From: Cloacibacterium normanense | GTDB lineage: Bacteria > Bacteroidota > Bacteroidia > Flavobacteriales > Weeksellaceae | Assembly (NCBI RefSeq): GCF_003860565.1 | Contig: NZ_CP034157.1 | Coordinates: 2,046,001-2,110,000, forward strand | Reading direction: 5' to 3' | DNA length: 64,000 nucleotides | Translations under genes and position numbers: made by a program | The notes under the pieces: model-generated | The model's input: only the letters and a program-made list of their open reading frames with translations | The model's database searches: none | What the model was told of the DNA's origin: nothing | Shown: positions 7,549 to 15,373 of the stretch, one piece after another | Layout: every line of letters starts with the position of its first letter | Numbering within the stretch: position 1 is the stretch's first letter

Positions 7549-10041
7549 TTAAATTAGATTAAATTGTTCAAAATGATGTGTAAAATGTTTTCTGTGCATT
7601 AATTCCATCATTTCTTTATTGAGTTTTCCAAAGACAAAATGCATATGCTCCACTTCTGGATTTTCTCTATAATAAATCTGATATTTCTGAAGATTTTCTA
7701 AAAATTTCTCTTTGGCTTGCTCCAGATTTTTATACTTCAGCTCTGGTAAAGTTCCATCTTCTGGAAGGAACGGCGCAGGAAAATCTTTTGGCATTTTTCG
7801 GTGATTGTATAGAGAATCTTGATACTTTTCTAAATGCTCTTCTGTTGTAAAGCATTTCTCGGCTTCTGGTTCACCTATGCTATATAGCAAAGTTGTCTCT
7901 AGATGTTCCAGCATTTGCTGAGCAGTCATTTTTCCCCAATTCGGCTTCGTATTTTCAGTTAAACCATTCAATAATTTTTGAATATTTCTTCTATTTAGTT
8001 CAATGAAAGGAGATTTTTTTGCCACCAAAGTCAAAATGGTAGCGACACAAACCACCTCTTCTCTTTGATTCACTACCTCAACCAACCATTTTACTACTCC
8101 ACTTGGAATATTTCTACCTTTTACACCTCTGTTGATTTTCTCTTTCGCTGTCAAATAAACGGTAATGGTATCTCCAGCATAAACTGGCTTAAAGAAACTT
8201 GCATTTTCCAGTCCATAATTGGCAATAACTGGCCCTTTTTTCCCTGAAACGAATAAACCTGCCGCTGCAGAAAGAATGAAATATCCGTGTGCAACAGTTT
8301 TGTCAAAAATAGTTCCGTTTAAGCTGGTTGAGTCTGTATGTGCATAAAAATGATCCCAAGAAACATTAGAAAAATTCACAATATCTGCTTCTGTAACCGT
8401 TCTTCCTGCGGTTTCTAGAGAATCTCCAACTTCCACTTCTTCAAAATATTTTTGGAAAGGATGCTTATCACTGAATTTCTTTTCTGCTCCTTGCGTATAA
8501 ACTTTTGTAATCGCCGTCAAAACATCTGGCGAACCCTGAATCGCAGTTTTTTGAAGGAAAAAGTGAAGTCCATTTAAACCTCCCATTTCTTCGCCACCTC
8601 CTGCTCTTCCAGGACCACCATGCATTAACGTTGGCAACGGAGAACCGTGACCTGTGCTTTCTTTGGCATTATCTCTATTCAAAACAAAGATTCTTCCATG
8701 AGAACTCGCCATTTTCCAAGAAGTTTCTGCAACAAATTTTTCATCGTGGGAAACTATAGAACCTACCAAACTTCCTTTTCCTCGTTTTGCTAAAGCAGCA
8801 GCTTCTTCCGCATCTTTGTAAGGCATAATGGTAGAAACTGGGCCAAAAGCTTCGAGTTCGTGAGATATATTTTTTTCAAAAGGTTTATCATTATAGAAAA
8901 CTTTCGGAGTAAAGAAAGCTCCATTTTCGTAATTTGCTTCTACCAAATCATGCTTTCCATCGTAGATGAGTTCTGTTTCTGCTTTTAAAAGATTTACTTT
9001 TTCTTCTAAAATCTGCATTTGTTCTTTGCCGACGATGGAACCCATTTTGGTCTCTCTGCTTAATGGATTACCAATTTTAGTAGCATCTAAAGCTTTTGAT
9101 AAAGCATTTTGAACATCACCAACTAAATTTTCAGGAACAATAATTCTACGAATTGCCGTACATTTTTGTCCAGCTTTTGTAGTCATTTCATTTTTAACTT
9201 CTTTGATAAACAAATCAAATTCAGGAGTTCCCGGTTTGGCATCTAACCCAAGAATGGAACAGTTCAAAGAATCGGCTTCCATATTGAAACGAACTGCATT
9301 TCCCGAAATTGATGGAAGCGCTTTCAGTTTTCTACCAGTATTTGCGGAACCTGTGAAAACTACAGAATCTCCATCTTTTACGAAATCCAAAATATTGCCA
9401 GGTTCGCCACAAATCAATTGAATTGCACCTTCTGGAAGATAACCGCTTTCTATCATATCTTTGAAAACTTCATTCGTAAGATAAGAACTATACGGCGATG
9501 GTTTCACAATTGCCGGAACTCCTGCTAAAAGCGATGTAGACAATTTTTCTAACATTCCCCAAACTGGAAAATTATACGCATTGATTTGTACAGAAACACC
9601 TTCACTTGGTGTCAAAATATGCGTTCCGAGATGCGTTCCGTTGGCAGAAATTTTCTGAGTTTCTCCATCTACCCAAAATGGTGTATTGGGAAGCATTCTT
9701 TTCGCCAAACCTGAATAGGTGAAAAAAGTACCAAAACCGCCTTCAATATCTACCCAAGAATCAATATGAGTGGCGCCTGTTTTGTAAGAAAGTTCGTAGT
9801 ATTTTTTCTTTCTTTCTAAAAGGTACAATGCAATTTTTTTGAGCATTTCACCGCGGTCGTAAAAAGTCATAGAAGACAAGTTTTTATAACCTATGGTTCT
9901 TCCGAAATGCAATGCTTCTTCAAAATCTAGTCCCGAAGTATCTGAAATGGCAACCAATTCTCCGTTTACAGCATTGTAAAGCGGAATTTCGTGACCGTTT
10001 CCTTCAAGCCATTGTCCTGATATGTAGTTTTTTAGTTTCAT
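7549..10041 (-). CDS. paaZ: Bifunctional ring-opening enzyme PaaZ with a C-terminal DUF1569-like domain
   Basis: PaaZ hydrolyses the oxepin-CoA ring (hotdog/MaoC hydratase domain) and oxidises the resulting aldehyde (ALDH domain). The ALDH domain covers about residues 1-520, with the catalytic cysteine in KAGQKCTAIRR and the glutamate in FNMEADSLN. The MaoC-like domain covers about 530-680, with the hydratase motif SWDHFYAHTD. E. coli PaaZ is 681 residues; this protein is 830. The extra ~150 residues (WGKMTAQQMLEHLE ... HRKHFTHHFEQF) look like a DinB/DUF1569 four-helix domain rich in His. Such long PaaZ proteins exist in Bacteroidota, but the tail's role is unknown. It sits between paaY and the hydratase gene, with the WG-repeat gene inserted upstream. 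Confidence 0.95.
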   Translation of the reverse strand: MKLKNYISGQWLEGNGHEIPLYNAVNGELVAISDTSGLDFEEALHFGRTIGYKNLSSMTFYDRGEMLKKIALYLLERKKKYYELSYKTGATHIDSWVDIEGGFGTFFTYSGLAKRMLPNTPFWVDGETQKISANGTHLGTHILTPSEGVSVQINAYNFPVWGMLEKLSTSLLAGVPAIVKPSPYSSYLTNEVFKDMIESGYLPEGAIQLICGEPGNILDFVKDGDSVVFTGSANTGRKLKALPSISGNAVRFNMEADSLNCSILGLDAKPGTPEFDLFIKEVKNEMTTKAGQKCTAIRRIIVPENLVGDVQNALSKALDATKIGNPLSRETKMGSIVGKEQMQILEEKVNLLKAETELIYDGKHDLVEANYENGAFFTPKVFYNDKPFEKNISHELEAFGPVSTIMPYKDAEEAAALAKRGKGSLVGSIVSHDEKFVAETSWKMASSHGRIFVLNRDNAKESTGHGSPLPTLMHGGPGRAGGGEEMGGLNGLHFFLQKTAIQGSPDVLTAITKVYTQGAEKKFSDKHPFQKYFEEVEVGDSLETAGRTVTEADIVNFSNVSWDHFYAHTDSTSLNGTIFDKTVAHGYFILSAAAGLFVSGKKGPVIANYGLENASFFKPVYAGDTITVYLTAKEKINRGVKGRNIPSGVVKWLVEVVNQREEVVCVATILTLVAKKSPFIELNRRNIQKLLNGLTENTKPNWGKMTAQQMLEHLETTLLYSIGEPEAEKCFTTEEHLEKYQDSLYNHRKMPKDFPAPFLPEDGTLPELKYKNLEQAKEKFLENLQKYQIYYRENPEVEHMHFVFGKLNKEMMELMHRKHFTHHFEQFNLI

Positions 10042-10079
10042 TTTATTCGGGATTTGAAATTTGAGGTTTGAGTTTGAAA

Positions 10080-10973
10080 TTAATTTTTACGATTCATAAA
10101 TCTAAAATCATCAAACATTATTTGTAATTGTTGAGATTCTAAATAATTTTTCATTTCTTCATATGAAAGTGATTCCGTTAATGGATTAGCATTTTTATCG
10201 ATAATTACAAATTTAAAATTTTGACTAACGATAGCCTTATCTTTATAAAAAGGATAACAAGCAGAATAAGAAACTGGAATAATTATTTTACCTTCTTTAT
10301 TGATATAACCACATTGACTATTAATCCTTACATCTGAAATACCATCATAAAACAAATTAATTGAATTAAATTTTTCATTTGTTAACTTATTTCCTCTATT
10401 ATCAAATAAAATTTCCATATTATTTTTTTGATCAGTCATAACAATTCTATCAAAATCTACTGATTTTGAGTAATCATAAACTACTGGAATTAATGTTTTT
10501 CCATTCATATCTAAAACTCCATATTTAGTTTCTTCTTCTTTCATTCCAGAAAGAGGACCATCTAAAATTTCTTTATCATTTTTGATTGTAACAAAATATT
10601 TATTATCTCGAAAATTGATATTGTAATATAAAGGAGGAGTAAGTTTATTTCCATTTAAATCAATTATTCCAATGCTAAATTCTCCGAAATATTTACTTTG
10701 GTATCCATATAAATAAGTTGTAGGATTTAAATATTGAAGCATGTTAAATTTAAATGGTAAAATAACTTTGTTCTCTTTATTTATAATACCTAAACTATCA
10801 TTTTTTCCCACAATTGCATAATCATTAATAAATTTTTTTGCTAAATAATATTCTGGCTTAATTACAACCTTAGAATTTTCATTTTTATATCCCCATAATG
10901 AATTTTCTTTGAATGGAAATAAATTTTGTGAATAGATGCTAATTGATAACAATAAAAAAAATATTTTTTTCAT
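10080..10973 (-). CDS. Secreted WG-repeat protein inserted in the paa cluster
   Basis: A 297-residue protein with an N-terminal signal peptide (about 16 residues ending before QNLFPF). It contains several WG (KWG-type) repeats, visible as LWGYKNENSKVVIKPEY near residue 26, GIINKENKVILPFKF, KYGVLDMNGKTLIPVVYD and CGYINKEGKIIIPVSYS. These repeats form a beta-rich binding surface; their ligands are generally unknown. The gene is co-oriented between paaY and paaZ but has no evident link to phenylacetate. Its coding sequence is clearly more AT-rich than the neighbouring enzymes, suggesting later insertion. The stop lies 39 nt before the paaZ start. Confidence 0.85.
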   Translation of the reverse strand: MKKIFFLLLSISIYSQNLFPFKENSLWGYKNENSKVVIKPEYYLAKKFINDYAIVGKNDSLGIINKENKVILPFKFNMLQYLNPTTYLYGYQSKYFGEFSIGIIDLNGNKLTPPLYYNINFRDNKYFVTIKNDKEILDGPLSGMKEEETKYGVLDMNGKTLIPVVYDYSKSVDFDRIVMTDQKNNMEILFDNRGNKLTNEKFNSINLFYDGISDVRINSQCGYINKEGKIIIPVSYSACYPFYKDKAIVSQNFKFVIIDKNANPLTESLSYEEMKNYLESQQLQIMFDDFRFMNRKN

Positions 10974-11017
10974 ATTTAAATTTTGGCTAAAGCCTATTGC
11001 TTTTTTTATTTTTTTTA

Positions 11018-11037
11018 AAACGGGCTAAAGCCCGTTT
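11018..11037. repeat. GGGCTAAAGCCC-type palindrome
   Basis: AAACGGGC TAAA GCCCGTTT is an 8-bp perfect inverted repeat with a 4-nt loop, in the gap between the WG-repeat gene and paaY. A shorter related word, GGCTAAAGCC, occurs 33 nt to the left (10985-10994). The form resembles a REP-like dispersed palindrome rather than a terminator, since no T-run follows. Confidence 0.6.
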
Positions 11038-11104
11038 CTATTTAATCTATTTTTCGTGGTTAAGATACTCAAATTTTAAATTTTGGAAAAATGGTGAAAT
11101 TGCA

Positions 11105-11224
11105 ACGAAATTGCGCCCCAGATTGCAACGGAAATCCTTTTATTTTTCTTTGTCTTCGACTCCGCTCAGACTGACAGAAGTGGAAAAATAAAAGATTGTA
11201 GTGGAAAGCTGGAAATTTGGCGCC
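11105..11224 (+). repeat. Modular intergenic element, copy A
   Basis: An about 120-bp element beginning CGAAATTGCGCCCC and ending GGAAATTTGGCGCC. Inside are two direct copies of a GATTGyArYGGAAA unit (11121-11134 and 11194-11207). Between them is a perfect 12-bp inverted repeat, CTTTTATTTTTC (11137-11148) with GAAAAATAAAAG (11183-11194), whose loop carries the phrase TTCGACTCCGCTCAGACTGA. The same outer termini occur in inverted orientation at 59444-59538, and the GATTGCAACGGAAA units recur at 55180-55300. Confidence 0.65.
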
Positions 11225-11225
11225 A

Positions 11226-11816
11226 TTATTTCGTCCAAACGGAGTAATCTACAATTTTGGTGGGCGTTTGTTCTACAAATTCTGTGTATGGTTCGCACGG
11301 TTGAATGGCAATGTGACCTTCACGAGCCAATTCTTGATAAATAGCGGTTCCTTTGGTTTTCCATGCTATCATTTCGTCTGAAACTTCGCGAATAACTTTC
11401 GCAGGACTGCCCACAATCAATTTTCTATTTTCCGAAATAAAACCAGTAGGAACGAAACTCAAAGCCCCGATAATGCATTCGTCTCCAATTTTGGCATTGT
11501 CCATTACGACGGCATTCATCCCAACCAAACAATTTTTGCCAATGTGCGCCGAATGAATAATCGCTCCGTGACCAATATGCGCTGATTCTTCTAAAATAGT
11601 CGGAATTCCCGGAAAAACGTGAAGTGTACAGTTTTCTTGAACGTTTGCGCCGTCTTTGATAATGATTTTGCCCCAATCTCCGCGCAAAACAGCATTGGGA
11701 CCGATGTATACTTCTTCGCCAATTTCTACATTCCCAATAATTACCGCTTGAGGATGAATGTATGCAGACTTTTTGATGATGGGTTTTATACCGTGGTATG
11801 AATAAATATTTGCCAT
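11226..11816 (-). CDS. paaY: PaaY-type hexapeptide-repeat thioesterase
   Basis: A 196-residue left-handed beta-helix protein of the gamma-carbonic-anhydrase superfamily. Hexapeptide repeats run from about residue 18 to 140 (for example VIIGNVEIGEEVYIGPNAVL and AHIGHGAIIHSAHIGKNC), with the metal-binding His positions in CTLHVF, AHIGHG and IIHSAH. The length equals that of E. coli PaaY. PaaY hydrolyses the dead-end 2-hydroxycyclohepta-1,4,6-triene-1-formyl-CoA adduct, protecting the pathway. Position between paaJ and paaZ on the same strand fits. The alternative reading, a plain gamma-carbonic anhydrase, is made unlikely by context. Confidence 0.9.
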   Translation of the reverse strand: MANIYSYHGIKPIIKKSAYIHPQAVIIGNVEIGEEVYIGPNAVLRGDWGKIIIKDGANVQENCTLHVFPGIPTILEESAHIGHGAIIHSAHIGKNCLVGMNAVVMDNAKIGDECIIGALSFVPTGFISENRKLIVGSPAKVIREVSDEMIAWKTKGTAIYQELAREGHIAIQPCEPYTEFVEQTPTKIVDYSVWTK

Positions 11817-11830
11817 ATATTTTTATTTAT

Positions 11831-11852
11831 GTTCTTTTGTCTTGAAACAAAA
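11831..11852. repeat. Hairpin GTTCTTTTGT...ACAAAAGAAC in the paaJ-paaY gap
   Basis: A perfect 10-bp inverted repeat with a short loop lies just upstream of paaY in a 194-nt gap. The rest of the gap is AT-rich, with the phrases AACCAAAAGTTCAAGAC and CTGAAACTCGCTTCGCTC and two copies of TTTTTTAACG (11943-11952 and 11966-11975). It looks like the patchwork repeats seen in other gaps of this cluster. I see no promoter with good matches. Confidence 0.5.
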
Positions 11853-12010
11853 GAACCAAAAGTTCAAGACTGTGAATTCTCGGCTAAAATTTTTCATTAA
11901 TTCTAAAATCCCTGAAACTCGCTTCGCTCAAACAGCAGGAATTTTTTAACGAATCAATTTCAAAATTTTTTAACGCCTCCAATTCAATGTCAAATAAAAG
12001 AAAAAAGCTT

Positions 12011-13219
12011 TTAAATTTTTTCAATGATCATTGCGTATCCTTGTCCTACTCCGATACAGAGGGTACAAAGTGCATATTTTTTATTTTTTTTCTGTAATTC
12101 TAATGCGGCAGTTCCTACAATTCTGGTTCCTGACATTCCGAGAGGATGACCTAAGGCAATCGCGCCACCATTAGGATTTAATCGTTCGTCGTTTGCATCG
12201 ATTCCTAATTCCTGTAGAACTGATAATGCTTGAGCTGCAAAAGCTTCGTTGAGTTCAATAATATCCATATCTTCCAACGAAAGATTGGCTCTAGAAAGTG
12301 CTTTTTTGGTCGCTTCTACTGGTCCGATTCCCATAATTCTAGGTTCTACACCAACCACTGCGCTTGAAATAATTTTTGCCAATGGCTTCAAATTATATTT
12401 TTTCACTGCATCTTCACTTGCTAAAATCATGGCAGCAGCTCCGTCATTTAAGCCAGAAGAATTTCCTGCAGTTACACTTCCGCCTTCTTTTTTGAAAGCA
12501 GGTCTTAGCTTCGCTAATTTATCTAAAGTAGTATCTGGTTTTACAAATTCGTCTTGTGAAAAGATTTTTGGTTCTCCTTTTTTTTGTGGAATTTCTACGT
12601 TTACAATTTCTTGAGCTAATCTTCCTGAATTTTGAGCAGAAGTAGCTTTTTGTTGGGAATGTAAAGCGAATTCATCTTGCGCTTCTCTAGAAATTTTATA
12701 GATTTCAACTAGATTTTCAGCGGTTTCTCCCATTCCGTCAACTCCGTAGAGTTCTTTCATTTTAGGATTAATAAACCTCCACCCGAAACTGCTATCAAAC
12801 AACTGTACATCTCTGCCAAAAGGTTGAGCTGATTTACTCAAAACATAAGGCGCTCTAGTCATCTGTTCAACTCCACCTACAATGTAAAAATCGCCTTCTC
12901 CAATTGCAATCGCTCTGTACGCATTGGCAATCGCTGCCATTCCAGAAGCGCATAATCTGTTCACGGTTTCTCCGCCAATTTTTATAGGAAGTTCTGCCAA
13001 AAGTGAAGCCATTCTTGCTACATTTCGATTGTCTTCGCCAGCTTGATTGGCACAACCTAAAATCACGTCTTCTATTTCTTCGGCGGGAATTAGTGGATTT
13101 CTCTTTACAATTTCCTTCAAAACGACGGCTGCTAAATCATCTGCTCTTACTTCTGACAAGCCTCCTTGAAATTTAGCAATTGGTGTTCTGATGTAATCTA
13201 TGATGTATACTTGTTTCAT
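12011..13219 (-). CDS. paaJ: 3-oxoadipyl-CoA / 3-oxo-5,6-dehydrosuberyl-CoA thiolase
   Basis: A 402-residue thiolase that cleaves beta-ketoacyl-CoA with CoA and acts twice in the phenylacetate route, ending in acetyl-CoA and succinyl-CoA. The nucleophilic cysteine is in NRLCASGMAAI near residue 88, the active-site histidine in GGAIALGHPLGMSGTR near residue 357, and the second cysteine in CTLCIGVGQG near residue 387. Length is typical for PcaF/PaaJ. The gene lies between paaI and paaY on the same strand. A general acetyl-CoA acetyltransferase would look similar, and the assignment to PaaJ depends on context. Confidence 0.92.
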   Translation of the reverse strand: MKQVYIIDYIRTPIAKFQGGLSEVRADDLAAVVLKEIVKRNPLIPAEEIEDVILGCANQAGEDNRNVARMASLLAELPIKIGGETVNRLCASGMAAIANAYRAIAIGEGDFYIVGGVEQMTRAPYVLSKSAQPFGRDVQLFDSSFGWRFINPKMKELYGVDGMGETAENLVEIYKISREAQDEFALHSQQKATSAQNSGRLAQEIVNVEIPQKKGEPKIFSQDEFVKPDTTLDKLAKLRPAFKKEGGSVTAGNSSGLNDGAAAMILASEDAVKKYNLKPLAKIISSAVVGVEPRIMGIGPVEATKKALSRANLSLEDMDIIELNEAFAAQALSVLQELGIDANDERLNPNGGAIALGHPLGMSGTRIVGTAALELQKKNKKYALCTLCIGVGQGYAMIIEKI

Positions 13220-13225
13220 ATTTTT

Positions 13226-13292
13226 AATGAGATAATTAGATGATGTGGTAATGTGATAATTAAAAAATCAGCACATTTTCACACTAACACAT
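13226..13292. repeat. Word-patchwork intergenic repeat (paaI-paaJ gap)
   Basis: This gap contains AATGAGATAATTAG (13226-13239) and GGTAATGTGATAAT (13247-13260). The first recurs in inverted orientation at 16246-16259 and 52335-52348; the second recurs exactly at 16199-16212. Short complementary words (GATGTG, CACATC) allow partial folding. It probably belongs to the same dispersed patchwork class as 15301-15373. Confidence 0.6.
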
Positions 13293-13706
13293 CTATAAAT
13301 CAATTACTTTTTTATCAATTTTATAAACAGTTCCTCTGAAACTTGCGACCACCACTTTATGCTGATTGGTAATCGTAATATCATAAACTGCCGTTTTTCT
13401 GGTATCTGCCATGAGAATACTCTCGGCAAAAAGGGTGTCTCCTAAACGCACTGCTTTGGTAAAATTGATCATGCAATTGAGCGCAACTGCTGCATCTCCC
13501 ATATTGTTAGAAGAAAATGCCAATGCAGAATCCGCAAAAGCAAAAGTTACTCCGCCATGAACCGTTTTTAAGCCATTAATCATCTCTTTTTTGATGGGCA
13601 TTTCAATCAAACAGTAGTGTTCACGAACCTCAACCAAAGAAATTCCCATCCATTGTGAGAAATAGTCTTGATTGAGCATATATTGTGCGGTTTCTAGAGG
13701 AGTCAT
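13293..13706 (-). CDS. paaI: Hydroxyphenylacetyl-CoA-type hotdog thioesterase PaaI
   Basis: A 137-residue hotdog-fold acyl-CoA thioesterase, the usual length for PaaI. The family signature is GLKTVHGGVTFAFADSALAF near residue 46, containing the HGG turn and the catalytic Asp on the hot-dog helix. PaaI removes CoA from ring-hydroxylated phenylacetyl-CoA by-products so that CoA is not trapped. Its place between paaH and paaJ in the same transcription direction supports the name. The stop lies about 70 nt before paaJ, with a repeat patchwork between. Confidence 0.9.
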   Translation of the reverse strand: MTPLETAQYMLNQDYFSQWMGISLVEVREHYCLIEMPIKKEMINGLKTVHGGVTFAFADSALAFSSNNMGDAAVALNCMINFTKAVRLGDTLFAESILMADTRKTAVYDITITNQHKVVVASFRGTVYKIDKKVIDL

Positions 13707-13723
13707 TCTAATAAATTCAATGT

Positions 13724-13963
13724 TTAAAGTTCATTTTTTCTTTTAAAAATATCTTTCCATGTGATTTCTCCATTTTTTGAAATTTTATTTACAAAAAAGA
13801 ATATTACAAACCATAATAAAAACGTTACAGTCATTTTTGTTTTTTGTGAAAACACATATTCGTAAAAAGACATTTGCATTTTATTAAAAAAATATCCTAA
13901 AGTAGTGTTAATTAATACAAATAAGATAGATTGAACTAACGTTGTGATTATTATTTTTTTCAT
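13724..13963 (-). CDS. Small two-helix membrane protein (tandem paralogue 2)
   Basis: A 79-residue protein with two hydrophobic helices (about residues 5-25 and 44-62) and a basic tail. It aligns with the preceding 67-residue protein: both share LVQ-S/T-I near the start, LGYF or LGYY at the end of helix 1, an S-x-x-EYI/V motif in the loop and a hydrophobic helix ending in N-K/F. They look like tandem duplicates. Neither shows a known family motif. The gene lies 5 nt after its paralogue and 17 nt before paaI, so it is transcribed within the paa operon without an evident role in it. Confidence 0.72.
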   Translation of the reverse strand: MKKIIITTLVQSILFVLINTTLGYFFNKMQMSFYEYVFSQKTKMTVTFLLWFVIFFFVNKISKNGEITWKDIFKRKNEL

Positions 13964-13968
13964 AACTT

Positions 13969-14172
13969 TTATTTTTTCAATTCTGATTTATTCCAGAAAA
14001 AATTTGTGATTAAAAGTCCGATAAAAGCTGCAACTCCATAAAACCAATAGTTTAAAATGTATTCAGAAATCGTATAATTATTTTTTCTAACGAATACTTC
14101 TAATAAATAGTAACCAAGTGATAAAATTATTACTTGAGTTATTGTTTGTACTAATGCAATTTTGAAATTCAT
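13969..14172 (-). CDS. Small two-helix membrane protein (tandem paralogue 1)
   Basis: A 67-residue protein with two predicted transmembrane helices (about residues 3-26 and 42-60), ending in a short charged tail. The start is 3 nt after the paaH stop, so it is translationally coupled to that gene. Its pattern (ALVQTI, LGYYLLE, ISEYIL, hydrophobic helix, NFFWNK) repeats in the next gene, which marks a local duplication. Both genes are more AT-rich than the flanking enzymes. Function unknown; a link to substrate uptake is conceivable but unsupported. Confidence 0.7.
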   Translation of the reverse strand: MNFKIALVQTITQVIILSLGYYLLEVFVRKNNYTISEYILNYWFYGVAAFIGLLITNFFWNKSELKK

Positions 14173-14175
14173 AAT

Positions 14176-15309
14176 TTATAGTTTTTTTAAAAGTGGACTT
14201 TGTCTGTATCGCTCTTCCTGATATTCCTCGTATAAATTTTGTAAGGTTTCTGAAATCTTTTGATAGCCAATTTCTTTTCCCCAATTTAATAATCCTTTCG
14301 GATAATTTACGCCTTTTTGCATCGCTGTTTCTATGTCTTCATCATTGGCAATTCCTAATCTTTTTGCTTCTACCGCTTCATTAATCAACATAGAAATAAT
14401 TCTCATAAAAATCATTTCATACAGACTTTCATCTTTTTGAGGAACTTGTTTTTCACTTCCTTCAGAATAATCATAGAAACCTTTTCCTGTTTTTCTTCCG
14501 AGTAATTTGGCTTCATTCATTCTTTGTTGAAGCAAGGAAGGTTTATATTTGGGATCGAAAAAATAATCCTGATAAACCGTTTTCGTTACCGAAAAATTAA
14601 CATCAATTCCGATTAAATCCATCAATTCAAATGGTCCCATTTTGAAATTCCCAAGAGATTTCATCGCATCATCTACTTGTTCTGGTGTTGCCAAATTTTC
14701 TTCTACAATTCTCAAAGCTTCACCATAAAAAGGTCTTGCAATTCTGTTGACAATAAAACCGGGAACATCTTTAGCAATGATAGGAGATTTGCCCCAAGAT
14801 TTCATTAAATTTACAATTTCTTGAGCCAAATTATTTTCAGTCAACAACCCTGGAATTACCTCAACCAAAGGCATTAATGGCGCTGGATTGAAAAAATGAA
14901 TTCCGATAAAACGTTCAGGATTTTTAAGCTCTGACTGAAGCGAAGTAATGGAAATAGACGAAGTATTAGAACCCAAAACACATTTTTCTGAAATATAGGT
15001 TTCTAACTCGGCGAAAACTTTTTGCTTGATTTCTTTATTTTCGATAATGGCTTCTATGACCAAATCACAATCTTTCAATTCCTTGATTTCTTGACAAGGC
15101 TTAATTTGATTGAAAATTTCTAAGGATTTTTCAGTAGAAATTTTTCCTTTTTCCGCTAATTTATCTAATGTGGTTTTTAAATTTTTTAGAGATTTTTCGG
15201 TTTGTGAGAAGTTGGCATCGTATAAAAAAACCTCGCAATGTGCAGTAGCTGCTACTTGCGCAATGCCAATTCCCATAGTTCCTGAGCCGATGATTCCTAC
15301 TTTCTTCAT
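14176..15309 (-). CDS. paaH: 3-hydroxyadipyl-CoA dehydrogenase PaaH
   Basis: A 377-residue NAD-dependent 3-hydroxyacyl-CoA dehydrogenase. The Rossmann motif is GSGTMGIGIAQVAA near residue 8; the catalytic His lies in FIGIHFFNPAPLMPLVEV near residue 137; the linker NRIARPFYGEALRI follows near residue 190. The length is between the short 280-residue enzymes and the 475-residue E. coli PaaH, consistent with one complete plus one partial C-terminal helical domain. It oxidises 3-hydroxyadipyl-CoA in the phenylacetate route. It follows paaG, with a repeat-filled gap between, and precedes two small membrane-protein genes. Confidence 0.92.
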   Translation of the reverse strand: MKKVGIIGSGTMGIGIAQVAATAHCEVFLYDANFSQTEKSLKNLKTTLDKLAEKGKISTEKSLEIFNQIKPCQEIKELKDCDLVIEAIIENKEIKQKVFAELETYISEKCVLGSNTSSISITSLQSELKNPERFIGIHFFNPAPLMPLVEVIPGLLTENNLAQEIVNLMKSWGKSPIIAKDVPGFIVNRIARPFYGEALRIVEENLATPEQVDDAMKSLGNFKMGPFELMDLIGIDVNFSVTKTVYQDYFFDPKYKPSLLQQRMNEAKLLGRKTGKGFYDYSEGSEKQVPQKDESLYEMIFMRIISMLINEAVEAKRLGIANDEDIETAMQKGVNYPKGLLNWGKEIGYQKISETLQNLYEEYQEERYRQSPLLKKL

Positions 15310-15373
15310 AATATGATGATGTGATGATGTGACGATGTGATAATCTGCAAATCAACACATCATCACATCATTA
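15301..15373. repeat. GATGTG/CACATC word hairpin (paaG-paaH gap)
   Basis: The gap holds tandem words GATGATGTG on the left (three near-copies) and their complement CACATCATCACATCAT on the right, so a hairpin of at least 14 bp can form around an AT-rich loop. The arms are built from imperfect tandem repeats, not a single palindrome, which allows several alternative foldings. It lies inside the operon and has no T-run, so a role as a simple terminator is unlikely. Confidence 0.62.

Noticed and set aside
11425-11676. 83-residue minus-strand frame overlapping paaY
   Set aside because: Alternative frame of the same DNA; its odd repeats mirror the hexapeptide code of paaY.
12249-12614. 121-residue plus-strand frame inside paaJ
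   Set aside because: Shadow of the thiolase gene; no promoter or family motif.
15301-15373. CRISPR-like array in the word-repeat gaps
   Set aside because: The repeats are short, uneven and without unique spacers, and no cas genes are in the window.
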